Origin: Halogranum rubrum
Lineage (GTDB): Archaea; Halobacteriota; Halobacteria; Halobacteriales; Haloferacaceae
Assembly (NCBI RefSeq): GCF_900114455.1
Contig: NZ_FOTC01000001.1
Location: forward strand, 62,001 to 126,000
Direction of reading: 5' to 3'
DNA length: 64,000 bases
In this document: piece after piece, positions 1 to 7,961 of the stretch
Position numbering within the stretch: position 1 is the stretch's first letter
Layout of the letters: the number at the start of each line of letters is the position of its first letter
Program-made: the position numbers and the translations under genes
The notes under the pieces: generated by a model
Told to the model about the DNA's origin: nothing
What the model saw: only the letters and a program-made list of their open reading frames with translations
Database searches by the model: none

Positions 1-39
1 CGGGAAAGATTTATCTTCTTTCACAGAATTTATTGTATC

Positions 40-342
40 ATGATGGGAAACCAAGTCTCTGTCCAGCCAGAACAGCGCTTGGTTCACCTGACGCGTCACG
101 CTCGCGAGAGCGGCGAGTCGCTGAGTACTGCCGTCGCATCGGCCGTGGCGGCCGCCGACGACAATGACCCGGCGGAGACGTCGTGGACGCTCACCGAGTA
201 CGTCGACCCGGACGCACTCGACTCGCTCTTCGACCGCTACAGCGACGTGACAGATGGGGTGTGGCGCTTCGAGTTCGCCATCCACCGCTACTGTGTCGTC
301 GTCGAGGGAAGCGGTATCATCAGCGTCTATCGACGACTGTGA
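40..342 (+). CDS. HalOD1 output-domain protein
   Basis: A 100-residue acidic protein resembling the haloarchaeal output domain HalOD1, which occurs alone or at the end of haloarchaeal signalling proteins. The C-terminal half has the typical pattern: a short helix with DPDALDSLF, then beta strands with WRFEF and a final VVVEGSGIISV strand. Two Met codons stand together at the start (40 and 43). A TATA-like TTTATCTT around 10-17 places a leaderless start near 40. It is a single domain with no sensor part, so the signal and target cannot be read from the sequence. Family call by similarity of pattern. Confidence 0.75.
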   Translation: MMGNQVSVQPEQRLVHLTRHARESGESLSTAVASAVAAADDNDPAETSWTLTEYVDPDALDSLFDRYSDVTDGVWRFEFAIHRYCVVVEGSGIISVYRRL

Positions 343-447
343 CTCACGACCCCTCGTCTCTCGACGCGACGACGGACGAGACCCCCAGTACCTCACACTG
401 ACGTGTCAGTCGAAACTGTCTTTTGTGTCTGACTGTTATCATTCAGT

Positions 448-867
448 ATGTCTTCTACTGTGAGCGCCGCGAGCGGTAGCGCCCTCCGCGAGCACGTCCA
501 CGACGTCGTCGACGACGACCTCAGGGCGGTGATAGCCTACTCGGGGTCTGGAAGTATCGAGTACGTCTATCTTCGCCCCGGACTCAACTACCAACTAGAA
601 CAAGAGAGCACCGAGGCCCGTGACGACATCCTCGAAGAACTCCTCGTCGAGTCGCTGGCGAAGTCGACCAGCGAGGACTCGTTCGACCTCGGGTCGCTCA
701 ACTGTGCGGTCCGGTTCTTCGACGACGCTACCGTCGTCCACTGCATCGTCAGCGAAGGAGCGGGTGTCGCGTTCAGCCTCGAACCCGGGACGCTTCTCGC
801 AAACCAGTCGCTCCTCGACGACTGTCTAGAGATCGTCGGCATCGACGCTCCGGCGTCGGCCGAGTAG
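448..867 (+). CDS. Haloarchaeal hypothetical protein (DUF7522-like)
   Basis: A 139-residue soluble acidic protein with no signal peptide or membrane segment. The N-terminus is helical (ALREHVHDVVDDDLRAV), followed by strands such as AVIAYSG and a stretch with EYVYLRPGL. Sequences of this kind appear in haloarchaea as DUF7522-type proteins near HalOD1 genes. The neighbour upstream is a HalOD1 protein, which suggests a regulatory or signalling setting. No catalytic motif is visible, so the function is unknown. Confidence 0.7.
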   Translation: MSSTVSAASGSALREHVHDVVDDDLRAVIAYSGSGSIEYVYLRPGLNYQLEQESTEARDDILEELLVESLAKSTSEDSFDLGSLNCAVRFFDDATVVHCIVSEGAGVAFSLEPGTLLANQSLLDDCLEIVGIDAPASAE

Positions 868-916
868 CGCAGAAGAAGTGCGAGGAAATGCGGGAAATGC
901 GAGTGACTGACGGCGC

Positions 917-2695
917 TCAGTCGTCCGCCTGCAGCGAGTTACCTTCGCCGTCGGTCGGCGCGGGACTCGCGTCCATGGAGTCGTCGTCGGCGTATGGGTA
1001 CCACGTCATCTTCGTGTTGTGCATCATCGGGTCCTCGTAGCTGGTCTCTTCGGGTTCGACGAGGTCGGCGAGCGCCTCCTCGTCCGTCCGCTCGACGAAC
1101 TCGCGGAACGTCTCGTCGCCTTCTCTCTCGTCTTCGAAGTTCGCGAGCAGGTTCTCGATGGCTCCCGGCACCTCGTCGACGGGGATACGCTGCGCGACCC
1201 AGTCGGCGAAGTTCGGATTCTCGCCGAGACCGCCGCCGAGACCGATGTCGAGCGCCTCGACCGGTTCGCCGTCCTTGCGGGTCTTCATGCCGCGCAGGGA
1301 GACGTCCGCAATCTGCGGTTGGGCGCAGGAGGCCGTACAGCCCGAGAGGTGGATGTGGAAGTCTTCGACACCCTCGGGAAGTTCGACGTTCTCCTTCAGC
1401 CAGCGAGCGTAGCGCACCTGTCGGTTCTTCGTCTCCACGATAGAGAGCGAACAGAACTCGGTGCCCGTACAGGCGACCGAACCACGCATGAACGGATGCG
1501 GGTCCGGCGAGTAGTGTTCGAGCAGGTCTTCGCTCTTCAGCGCGTCGAGTTTCTCCTCGGGGACGTCGGTGATGATGACGTTCTGGCGCTGCGTGACACG
1601 AACTTCGCCGGAGCCGTACTCGTCGGCGACGCGGGCGAGTTCCTTCGTGTCGTCGACGCCCATTCGACCGACGAGCACGTCGAGACCGACGTAGTAGTTG
1701 CCGTCTGGCTGTTCGTGGATGCCGACGTGGTCGGAGTGACCGCCGTTGGCGTAGCCGGAGTTGTAGCTGTACTCCGAGCGCAGGTCTTCGCCCGCCGTCT
1801 CCAGTTCGTAGTCGACGTACTCCTCTTGCAGGACGTTGCGGAACTTCTCGGGACCCCACTCGTCCATCAGGAACTTGATGCGGGCGTTGTAGCGGTTCTC
1901 CCGGTCGCCGTTGTCGCGGAAGAGCGCGGAGATGGCACCCGACACCTCGGGGGCCTGTTCGGGCGTGACGAAGACGTCGATGTCGCGGGCGAGTCGTGGT
2001 TCGTTCCGCGAGAGACCGCCGCCGACGCGGATGTTGAACCCTTTGACTTCATCGCCGTCGATTTCCTTCGTTGCGGGTTCGAGTGCGAGGTCGTTGATGT
2101 CGCCCTGTCCACAGCCTTCGCGGCAGCCGGTGACGGAGACCTTCCACTTCCGGGGGAGATTCGAGTGGTCTTCGTTGCCCTTGTACTCCTCGTTGAGTTC
2201 CATCGCGACGGGCAGTGCGTCGACGTGTTCGTGTTTGTCCTTGCCGGCGACGGGACAGCCGACGATGTTACGCCACGAGTCACCACAGGCCTGCTGCGTC
2301 GACAGCCCGACCGATTCGAGTTTGTCGAAGATTTCCGGGATGTCTTCGAGTTTGATCCAGTGCAGTTGGATGGACTGACGGGTCGTCCAGTCGACGTAGC
2401 CATCGCCGAAGATTGGGTTGTCGGCGGGGCCACGAGCGTACTCGTCGGCGACTTCCGCGACGACTTCGGTCTGGCCCGGCGTCAGCACACCGTTCGGCGT
2501 CCCGATACGCATCATGAAGTAGCTCTCTTGGCCGTTGCGCTGGTGGTACAGTCCCCACCACTTGAAGCGCTCGAACCACTCGTCGTGTTCGTCTTCGGGA
2601 ATCGAGTCCCACCCCTGCTCTGCAAATTCGAGGAGGTGGTCTCGAATCTCGTTGCCGTACACCTCCGACTTCCAGTTTTCGACGTCCGTAGGCAT
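917..2695 (-). CDS. nirA: Ferredoxin-type nitrite/sulfite reductase
   Basis: A siroheme and 4Fe-4S enzyme of the assimilatory nitrite/sulfite reductase family, 592 residues, reducing nitrite to ammonium (or sulfite to sulfide) in the cytoplasm with ferredoxin as donor. The cluster cysteines are visible as CTGTEFC (C-x5-C, near residue 410) and GCTASC (C-x3-C, near residue 453). Two reductase repeats are present, with conserved VGGG-type turns in each half (GFNIRVGGGLSR and DIGLGGGLG). I chose ATG 2695 rather than the upstream in-frame Met at 2767, because homologues start near MPTDVENWK. No nitrate reductase or transporter gene lies beside it. A perfect palindrome lies just upstream (2712-2727). 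Confidence 0.9.
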   Translation of the reverse strand: MPTDVENWKSEVYGNEIRDHLLEFAEQGWDSIPEDEHDEWFERFKWWGLYHQRNGQESYFMMRIGTPNGVLTPGQTEVVAEVADEYARGPADNPIFGDGYVDWTTRQSIQLHWIKLEDIPEIFDKLESVGLSTQQACGDSWRNIVGCPVAGKDKHEHVDALPVAMELNEEYKGNEDHSNLPRKWKVSVTGCREGCGQGDINDLALEPATKEIDGDEVKGFNIRVGGGLSRNEPRLARDIDVFVTPEQAPEVSGAISALFRDNGDRENRYNARIKFLMDEWGPEKFRNVLQEEYVDYELETAGEDLRSEYSYNSGYANGGHSDHVGIHEQPDGNYYVGLDVLVGRMGVDDTKELARVADEYGSGEVRVTQRQNVIITDVPEEKLDALKSEDLLEHYSPDPHPFMRGSVACTGTEFCSLSIVETKNRQVRYARWLKENVELPEGVEDFHIHLSGCTASCAQPQIADVSLRGMKTRKDGEPVEALDIGLGGGLGENPNFADWVAQRIPVDEVPGAIENLLANFEDEREGDETFREFVERTDEEALADLVEPEETSYEDPMMHNTKMTWYPYADDDSMDASPAPTDGEGNSLQADD

Positions 2696-2711
2696 CTCTG
2701 GACAGCCCTTT

Positions 2712-2727
2712 CTTACGCACACGTAAG
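2712..2727. promoter_or_regulatory. Palindrome upstream of nitrite reductase
   Basis: CTTACG-CACA-CGTAAG is a perfect inverted repeat with 6-bp arms and a 4-bp spacer. It ends 17 bp before the reductase start codon at 2695. A weak TATA-like stretch (GCATACGC on the minus strand, about 2733-2740) lies just upstream, so the palindrome would cover the likely transcription start. This is where a repressor site would sit. The binding protein is unknown. Confidence 0.45.
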
Positions 2728-2782
2728 GTGGCGCGTATGCCGTCAACCCTTCCCGGTGCTCCCGCAAACAGGAGAATGTTGC

Positions 2783-3106
2783 TTATTCTTGGTGTTCTGT
2801 CACGCCAGTCGGTGCGAGGACGCTCTCGCGGTCGATGTCGCGGAACTCGCCGTCGACGATTCGCCCGACGGGAAGCCATTCGGTCGTCGACTTCTCGCCA
2901 CAAGCGATACACTGTCCGTAGACACGCACCTCGACGGTTCGGCCGTCTACACCCACCTCGATGAAGTTCTCGACGACCATATCGGGGAGGGTACACGCAC
3001 AGAACGTCGGGTCGACGAACCGCCAGAGTTCACTCACGCTGACCTCTCTGTGGTCGTTGACCGAAATCCAAGCACCGTCGTCGAGGATGCGAAGGGCGAC
3101 AGCCAT
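2783..3106 (-). CDS. Small haloarchaeal protein with paired cysteines
   Basis: A 107-residue protein of unknown function. It has two cysteine pairs, FCAC near residue 36 and CIAC near residue 65, that could bind a metal. No membrane segment is present. I chose the ATG at 3106 because a good Shine-Dalgarno-like GGGGAGG sits directly upstream; an in-frame Met at 3244 would add 46 poorly structured residues. It lies upstream of and on the same strand as the nitrite/sulfite reductase, about 90 bp away, so co-transcription is possible, but the palindrome between them argues for separate control. Confidence 0.6.
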   Translation of the reverse strand: MAVALRILDDGAWISVNDHREVSVSELWRFVDPTFCACTLPDMVVENFIEVGVDGRTVEVRVYGQCIACGEKSTTEWLPVGRIVDGEFRDIDRESVLAPTGVTEHQE

Positions 3107-3324
3107 GCCCTCCCCTTCGTCGTCCACCCACCTGTAGCAGTCGGCAACTGCAAGCACTGCGGCGACTCCACGACGGGAAGGTCCGTGAAGGTATGGCACC
3201 TGTCGCGTGATTTCGGTGAAACAGCGTGTCAGAGATAGCGGCAAGATAGTCTCGAAAGCGGGAGCAGAGGTGAAGGTTACGCATAGAGGCGGCCTTATGA
3301 CTCTTCTCGCCTAACGAGGTGATG

Positions 3325-3459
3325 ATGAGTGAGCCCGCAACCGAACTCGACGCACCCGACGAACGCGACGACGCACACCTCCGCAATCTCGAAGATGGTT
3401 CCGGGTGTACAGAAATCTGGGAACACCTCTCGGAGCGCCGGGAGGAGAACGAGGAGTAG
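3325..3459 (+). CDS. Small acidic protein, 44 aa
   Basis: A short ORF starting at ATG 3325 (a second Met codon is at 3322), preceded by a strong GAGGTGAT ribosome-binding site. The product is very acidic, with one Cys and the segments DAHLRNLEDG and CTEIWEHLSERR, which would form a helix. Third codon positions are mostly G or C, as in the real genes nearby. Small proteins of this size are common in haloarchaea. Function unknown. It is divergent from the gene at 2783-3106. Confidence 0.6.
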   Translation: MSEPATELDAPDERDDAHLRNLEDGSGCTEIWEHLSERREENEE

Positions 3460-3561
3460 CGAGTCGCGACTTCGGCCTCGCCGCTGTCGAACCGGTTCTG
3501 CTGTCTGCGACCCTTACAACAGCGAGATGTTTTTGATAGCTACCACACAACGAGACACTAC

Positions 3562-4245
3562 ATGAGAGACCAGTCGCCCGGGGGAGGACTCCCTGCCGAC
3601 CGTGAAGAACCGGTCGGTGCACCCGTCGTCCGGGCGGACCCGGCGATTACCGGCGAGCGCGCCGCCGAGGCCGTCGGATTCGACCCCGACGACCCCGAGA
3701 GCGTCGCCGACGCCGCCGAGACAGTCAGTGCCTTCGCACAGAACACCGTCGGTGCCGAGGACAACGTCTACATGCTCCGCGGTGCCGCGGCGTGTGCAGC
3801 ACTGGTCCGAGGCGTCGGCTCGTACAAGGCGGCAGCGGAGCGAACAGATGGCGTCGCCTCCATCGCCTTCATCCGAAAGTGGGCGCGAGTCCACGACCTA
3901 CCGCAGTCGATTCGCCGGCACGTCGCTCGCGGCCACATCGCGCCGACGGCGGCGAAACACATCGCTCGCGTCCCCGGCGAGGCGCGGTTCACACTCGCGT
4001 GGGCGACCATCGACAGCGACCTGACCGTCCGCGAGGTCCGCGCCATCGCCAGTGAGGTCAACGACGGAGCCGACCCGCTCGACGCGCTCCAAAGCTATGG
4101 CGTCACCTCCGGGCGACTCACGCTCGACGTTCCCCCGGAACTGTACAACGAACTTCGCCGGCGCTCGTCCGTCGAGAACCGAGCACCTGGCGACGTCGTC
4201 GCCGAGGCACTCACCGACTACTTCGAGGAGCCTTCGGAGAGATAA
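3562..4245 (+). CDS. DUF7119-like putative DNA-binding protein
   Basis: A 227-residue soluble protein. The middle part (about 85-150) has a ParB-like helical arrangement: SYKAAAERTDG, then FIRKWARVHDLP and ARGHIAPTAAKHIARV, a likely helix-turn-helix. The C-terminus (about 183-222) reads like a ribbon-helix-helix: SGRLTLDVPPELYNELRRRS, then a helix with APGDVVAEALTDYF. These features suggest DNA binding. Haloarchaeal relatives are listed as DUF7119; the link is from memory. The last 28 bp overlap the convergent M20 peptidase gene. Confidence 0.7.
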   Translation: MRDQSPGGGLPADREEPVGAPVVRADPAITGERAAEAVGFDPDDPESVADAAETVSAFAQNTVGAEDNVYMLRGAAACAALVRGVGSYKAAAERTDGVASIAFIRKWARVHDLPQSIRRHVARGHIAPTAAKHIARVPGEARFTLAWATIDSDLTVREVRAIASEVNDGADPLDALQSYGVTSGRLTLDVPPELYNELRRRSSVENRAPGDVVAEALTDYFEEPSER

Positions 4246-5486
4246 CGCCGCGCCGTCGCAGCGATGGTGGTTCTCGCCTGTTCGACGTCCGGCCAGTGGA
4301 CCGTCTCGTCGGGGAAGTGCGCCTGTTCTATCGTTCCCGGTCCGAAGACGACCGTCGGGATTCCCGCAGCGACGTAGTGTCGCGAGTCAGCCCCGTAGGT
4401 CGCACCCTGTGGCTCCGTCTCGTCGAGTCCTGTCTCACGCATTCCGTCCTGTAGCGCCGCCACGACCGGTTCGTCCGGGTCGGTCTCGGCCGGTTCGAAC
4501 TGGATGGTGAACCGCTCGAACGTCGGTGGATGCTCGGAGAGCCACTCGCTGTCGGCGACGACCTCGGCCAGTCGGGCTTCGTACTGCGCTTCCACTTCGT
4601 CGACGGTCTCGCCGGGCGCGACGCCGATGCGAATCTCTGCAACTAACTCGGCGGGAACGGTAGAGGACCACGACCCAGCGTGGACGGTGCCGAAGCAGAT
4701 TGGCCACGGAATCGGGAACTCGCCGTACAGCGGATGCGTCACCGACTCGCTTCGTTCGGCTTCCAACGCCTCGAAGGCGTGGCGCACCGTCTCGAAGTGC
4801 GGCAGGACGGACTCGCCGACCCACCGCGTCGCAGCGTGCGCCGACCGCCCCGTCAGGTGGAGTCGCTTCATCACCGTTCCCTCCGTCGCCGTCACCGCCC
4901 GCAGGTCGGTCGGTTCGGCGACGAGTGCGGCGTCGCGTTCGAAGGGATACGGGTTGTCGAGTGTGGCCGCGGCGGCACCGATGCCGCCCTCCTCTTCGCC
5001 CGCGACGCTCTCGACGACGACACGACCGTTCAGTCCGTCGCTCTCTTCGTCTGCTTCGCCCTCTCGCAACGCGAGCGCCGCGAACACACAGGCGGCCAGT
5101 CCGGACTTCATGTCGGCCGCACCGCGCGCTCGGAGGTCTTCTCCCTCCTCGCCGACCCACGTCGGTTCGAACGGGTCGCTGGTCCACAGGTTGCGTTCGA
5201 CGGGGACTACGTCGACGTGGCCGTTCAGCACGAGCGTCGGTCCCGCGTCGGCGTCGCCGAATTCGAGGACGCCGGCGACGCTCGGGCGGTTCGCCACCTC
5301 GATGTCGCCGGGGTCGTCGGGAAAGGAGGGATGTTCGGCCAGACGCTCGGCGTCGGCGGTCCACTCGTACGTCTCGAAGCCCAACTCGTTGAGTCGTTCA
5401 CGGACCCACGTCTGCGCGTCCGCCTCGTCGCCGTCGGTGGTGTCGAATCGGAGGAGTTCCTCGGTGAACGTCCGGATGTCGGTCAT
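4218..5486 (-). CDS. M20 family metallopeptidase (ArgE/DapE type)
   Basis: A 422-residue cytosolic zinc-dependent amidohydrolase of the M20 family, which includes acetylornithine deacetylase, succinyl-diaminopimelate desuccinylase and dipeptidases. Metal and catalytic residues are visible: NGHVD (His90, Asp92), AADMKSG (Asp125) and GEEEGG (Glu164/Glu165 region). The C-terminal GADSRHY and VFGPGTIEQAH carry the last ligand His. A dimerisation lid domain lies between. The exact substrate cannot be told from the sequence. The start at 5486 gives an N-terminus typical of the family. It overlaps the end of the convergent DUF7119-like gene by 28 bp. Confidence 0.85.
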   Translation of the reverse strand: MTDIRTFTEELLRFDTTDGDEADAQTWVRERLNELGFETYEWTADAERLAEHPSFPDDPGDIEVANRPSVAGVLEFGDADAGPTLVLNGHVDVVPVERNLWTSDPFEPTWVGEEGEDLRARGAADMKSGLAACVFAALALREGEADEESDGLNGRVVVESVAGEEEGGIGAAAATLDNPYPFERDAALVAEPTDLRAVTATEGTVMKRLHLTGRSAHAATRWVGESVLPHFETVRHAFEALEAERSESVTHPLYGEFPIPWPICFGTVHAGSWSSTVPAELVAEIRIGVAPGETVDEVEAQYEARLAEVVADSEWLSEHPPTFERFTIQFEPAETDPDEPVVAALQDGMRETGLDETEPQGATYGADSRHYVAAGIPTVVFGPGTIEQAHFPDETVHWPDVEQARTTIAATARRYLSEGSSK

Positions 5487-5578
5487 GGTCGATTCGACGT
5501 GGAAAGAGTGCGTAAGGGCTTCGGGATTCTCGGGCTAATCGTAAACGCTTAAACCGTAGTACGGGAATGTGTGAATGA

Positions 5579-5693
5579 GGGCCGGTAGCTCAGTTCGGCA
5601 GAGCGTCTGGCTTTTATCGTGACTACGCGAGCGGTTTTGCGCGTGGTTGCGGGAGACACCAGACGGTCGGGGGTTCAAGTCCCTCCCGGCCCG
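5579..5693 (+). tRNA. tRNA-Lys(UUU) with a 41-nt BHB intron
   Basis: The acceptor arms GGGCCGG (5579-5585) and CCGGCCC (5686-5692) pair fully, with discriminator G5693. The D-arm is GCTC/GAGC, the anticodon stem TCTGG (5606-5610) pairs with CCAGA (5659-5663), and the T-arm is GGGGG/CCCTC around TTCAAGT. The loop reads C32-T33-TTT-A37, giving anticodon UUU. The intron is 5617-5657, between positions 37 and 38. The pre-tRNA folds into a textbook bulge-helix-bulge: 3-nt bulges 5615-5617 and 5656-5658, separated by 4 bp (5611-5614 with 5652-5655, including two G-U pairs), followed by a 12-bp intron helix (5618-5629 with 5640-5651). Confidence 0.93.
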
Positions 5694-6070
5694 TATTTAC
5701 TCCGCGAGCGACAGCGAGCGGTGTTACTCGAACGCGGGAGGACTGAACCCGACGAGTCGCGCACAGCGAACGAAGTGAGCGAGCACGTCTCGGCTCGGTT
5801 CAAGTCCCTCCCGGCCCGTTTCTACGGAAACCTACACGACGGCGAGCACCTCGTGTGCTCGTCACTCGCTCGTTGCTGTGTGCGGCGACGTGGGACTTGA
5901 ATCAGGGAGCGAACGTCAGTGAGCGACCGTGGTTCAAGTCCCTCCCGGCCCGTACCAAATCCGCGAGCGACAGCGAGCGGTGTTGGACAAACGCGGGAGG
6001 GCTTGGAGTAGACCAGTCGCGCGCAGCGAAGCGAGCACGTCTGGGCGTAGTTCAAGTCCCTCCCGGCCCG
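5673..6070 (+). repeat. Four direct copies of the tRNA-Lys 3' end
   Basis: The last 21 bp of the tRNA gene (T-loop to discriminator, starting GTTCAAGTCC) occur four times without mismatch: 5673-5693 (inside the tRNA), 5798-5818, 5932-5952 and 6050-6070, spaced 125, 134 and 118 bp. The spacers are related: 25 bp at 5701-5725 recur exactly at 5960-5984, and the rest of these two units is also similar. tRNA 3' ends are common targets of site-specific integrases, so this looks like serial attachment-site duplications or amplified scars. No integrase gene lies here. Confidence 0.85.
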
Positions 6071-6259
6071 CTTCGTTGGATGTGCGCGAAACAAGCGAGT
6101 ACTCGCTACCTCAGAAACCGTGCGAATGCTGGCACCTCGAAAGCCCCGAGGCAGTGGACTCGGGCTACTCGCTGCGCCCTTCGCTCACTCCGTTCACGGG
6201 AACCTCGCGTGCGTGGTTCGCGACACGCAGGTCGCGAAGCCACGCGCCACGGCGGTTGG
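5694..6259. other. Non-coding tRNA-associated repeat region
   Basis: No convincing gene. The interval holds the tRNA-Lys 3'-end repeats up to 6070, then about 190 bp of unremarkable GC-rich sequence. ORFs here have arginine- and serine-rich translations and run through the repeats, so they are not credible. Short repeated words such as GAGCGAC and GCGAGCAC give the region a low-complexity look. Confidence 0.6.
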
Positions 6260-6478
6260 TCAGTGCTTTCGTAGCCGCTTGTTGCCATCTCGCTCCGCTT
6301 CCAGTTCCCCAATCCGTGCTTCCAGCGACTCGACTTGCTCGCTCAGCGTCGCCAACCGCCCGCCGACCCACGTGCCGACGGGGAAGGCGAGAACCGCCCC
6401 GACTGGACCGGCCATCGACCAACCAGCGAGTCCGAAGGCGACACCGAGACCGAGCACTTGCACGTCTGCACGATTCAT
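6260..6478 (-). CDS. Small membrane protein with C-terminal coiled coil
   Basis: A 72-residue protein. Residues 8-40 are hydrophobic and glycine-rich (one long or two short membrane spans, LGLGVAFGLAGW to GAVLAFPVGTWVGG). They are followed by a heptad-like helix (LSEQVESLEARIGELEAE) and a basic tail. Function unknown; the layout suggests a membrane anchor with a short cytoplasmic coiled coil. It is single and lies between the tRNA repeat region and the DUF4397 gene. Confidence 0.6.
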   Translation of the reverse strand: MNRADVQVLGLGVAFGLAGWSMAGPVGAVLAFPVGTWVGGRLATLSEQVESLEARIGELEAERDGNKRLRKH

Positions 6479-6575
6479 GACGGATGGATATCGTGTTCGC
6501 TATTAACTCGTTCTGCGCTCGTGAGTTCGAAAACTCCAGAAAACCCGAGTCGGTGGCGTGCGCTGCCGACAGTCG

Positions 6576-7205
6576 TCAGTATGCGCGCCCACGCTTTCCA
6601 GCACCCTTCGCCGCCGGTGACCCGGCGTCGCGGGTGACGATTGCCTCCAGGGACTTCGCGGTGTCGACCCCGAACACCGTACAGGTCTCGCCGCCGTTGA
6701 ACTCGCAGTCAGGCAGTTCGACGACGACGTCGTCGGTGCCGGCCCAGCAGACTTCGAGGTCGTAGGTGCCGGCGTCGACGGGTTCGTAGTTGCTCGTCTT
6801 CCGGAAGCCGACGTTCTCGAACAGCGTCCGGCCGTCGGTGGTTCGGACGTCCACCTTCTGGGCGTCCGGCGAACAGTGGACGAAGCGTGCGTGACACTTC
6901 CCCTGCGGAACGGTGCCGTTCTCGTCGGTCAAGACGAGCGGTTGGATATCGTCCGAAAACCCCGTCGCGAGGACGGTGTAGTCCTCTCCGCGTTTCACCG
7001 TCAGGGTCTCGTCGACGAGCGCCGCCGAACGCTCCTCGCCGTTCGGGGTGATTGCGACGTCGTACGTTCCCGGTTGTAGCGACGCGTACTCGCTGACGTT
7101 TCCGAACGTGACGTTGTCGAACGCTCGGTCGTCGTCGAGATAAACGTCTACTCCGGCCGTGTCCGGACAGCAGTGGCCGATTCGGATCTGTGTGGTCTCT
7201 GGCAT
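6576..7205 (-). CDS. DUF4397 domain-containing protein
   Basis: A 209-residue protein with two DUF4397-type beta-sandwich repeats. Each opens with a segment like IRIGHCCPDTAGVDVYLDD or HARFVHCSPDAQKVDVR, followed by a YASLQPGTYDVAI or YEPVDAGTYDLEV strand. The family is usually extracellular and of unknown role, but no signal peptide is present here. I chose ATG 7205 because GGAGGAG sits a few bases upstream; the in-frame Met at 7229 lies before that site. Six cysteines are present, unusual for a haloarchaeal protein. Confidence 0.85.
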   Translation of the reverse strand: MPETTQIRIGHCCPDTAGVDVYLDDDRAFDNVTFGNVSEYASLQPGTYDVAITPNGEERSAALVDETLTVKRGEDYTVLATGFSDDIQPLVLTDENGTVPQGKCHARFVHCSPDAQKVDVRTTDGRTLFENVGFRKTSNYEPVDAGTYDLEVCWAGTDDVVVELPDCEFNGGETCTVFGVDTAKSLEAIVTRDAGSPAAKGAGKRGRAY

Positions 7206-7331
7206 TGTCTCTCTCCTCCGAGGAGACATCGCTCGCAGAGGGCTTTATGGTGGCTAGACTGTTCGGTGAAAGATGTCTTTCTGTCCTCACGAGGTCGTCG
7301 GCGTCACGAACCGTCTCTCGGAGTCGGCGCG

Positions 7332-7817
7332 CTACTCCACCAGATTCTCGCCCTGATAGCTTCCGTCGTAGGCGTCGTCGTGGTTGCCTTCTGCGAGAAC
7401 GAGTTGGGCGATGCGGGCGTCGCGTTCGAGTTCGATGTCGTGGTGCACTTGGAGCAGTCCCTCGCCGCGACCCTCGTAGCCGGCGTCCCAGACGGCCGTG
7501 TTGAGCATACAGGAGTTCCGCATCAGCGACGACCGAGGGTAGATGAAGCCGACGTGGCCCTCGGGGATGCGAACTCGCTCGGCGTACTGGACGATGTATC
7601 CCCCGGCCGGGAGGTAGTACGAGTCCGCCCCGTCGTCGCCTCGTTCCTCACGCTCGATGGGTTGTCGCTCACCGATCTCTTTTCCGTCGACGCCGATGCG
7701 GCCGGGGTCCAGTTGCTCGAAGACGGTGTCGAGCGTGAGGTCGACGCCGTTCGGCTGAATCTGTGCCTTAGTGAGTGGACTGACGTGCTCGGCAACGAAC
7801 GACCCGGATTTGAACAT
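7332..7817 (-). CDS. dUTPase / dCTP deaminase family enzyme
   Basis: A 161-residue member of the dCTP deaminase/dUTPase superfamily, which keeps uracil out of DNA by removing dUTP and supplying dUMP. Visible motifs: the N-terminal IQPNGVDLTLD, the nucleotide-binding IYPRSSLMRN, and a following AVWDAGYEGRGEG with a downstream IAQLVLAEG. Haloarchaeal relatives are usually named dUTP nucleotidohydrolase. Deaminase versus dUTPase activity cannot be settled from sequence alone. A TATA-like TTTTCC element about 25 bp upstream on the minus strand suggests a leaderless transcript and lies within an inverted repeat (7831-7855). Confidence 0.82.
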   Translation of the reverse strand: MFKSGSFVAEHVSPLTKAQIQPNGVDLTLDTVFEQLDPGRIGVDGKEIGERQPIEREERGDDGADSYYLPAGGYIVQYAERVRIPEGHVGFIYPRSSLMRNSCMLNTAVWDAGYEGRGEGLLQVHHDIELERDARIAQLVLAEGNHDDAYDGSYQGENLVE

Positions 7818-7830
7818 AGTCGACGCTTCC

Positions 7831-7855
7831 GTCGGTAGCGGAAAACGCTGCCGAC
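7831..7855. promoter_or_regulatory. Inverted repeat over the dUTPase-type promoter
   Basis: GTCGGTAGCG, a 5-bp GAAAA spacer, then CGCTGCCGAC: arms of 10 bp with one mismatch. It lies 14 to 38 bp upstream of the start codon at 7817 and contains the TATA-like stretch of that gene. It could be an operator. The regulator is unknown. Confidence 0.35.
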
Positions 7856-7961
7856 TCGCCCGACGAATTCACAACTCACAACCGAGTTATTGTATGTCTC
7901 TCCGCGAAAATTGCCATACGGCGCTCGTTTCACATGGTAATTGAAACGGAAACACGCGGGA

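Noticed and set aside
2696-2767. Longer N-terminus of nirA from Met 2767
   Set aside because: It would put the palindrome and promoter inside the gene, and the extra residues do not resemble the family.
1019-3238. Very long plus-strand ORF (739 codons)
   Set aside because: It is antisense to nirA and the next gene, and its valine/arginine/phenylalanine-rich make-up is the usual shadow of GC-rich coding DNA.
5857-6274. ORFs running through the tRNA repeats
   Set aside because: The frames carry the repeated tRNA end as coding sequence and are Arg/Ser-rich; not credible genes.
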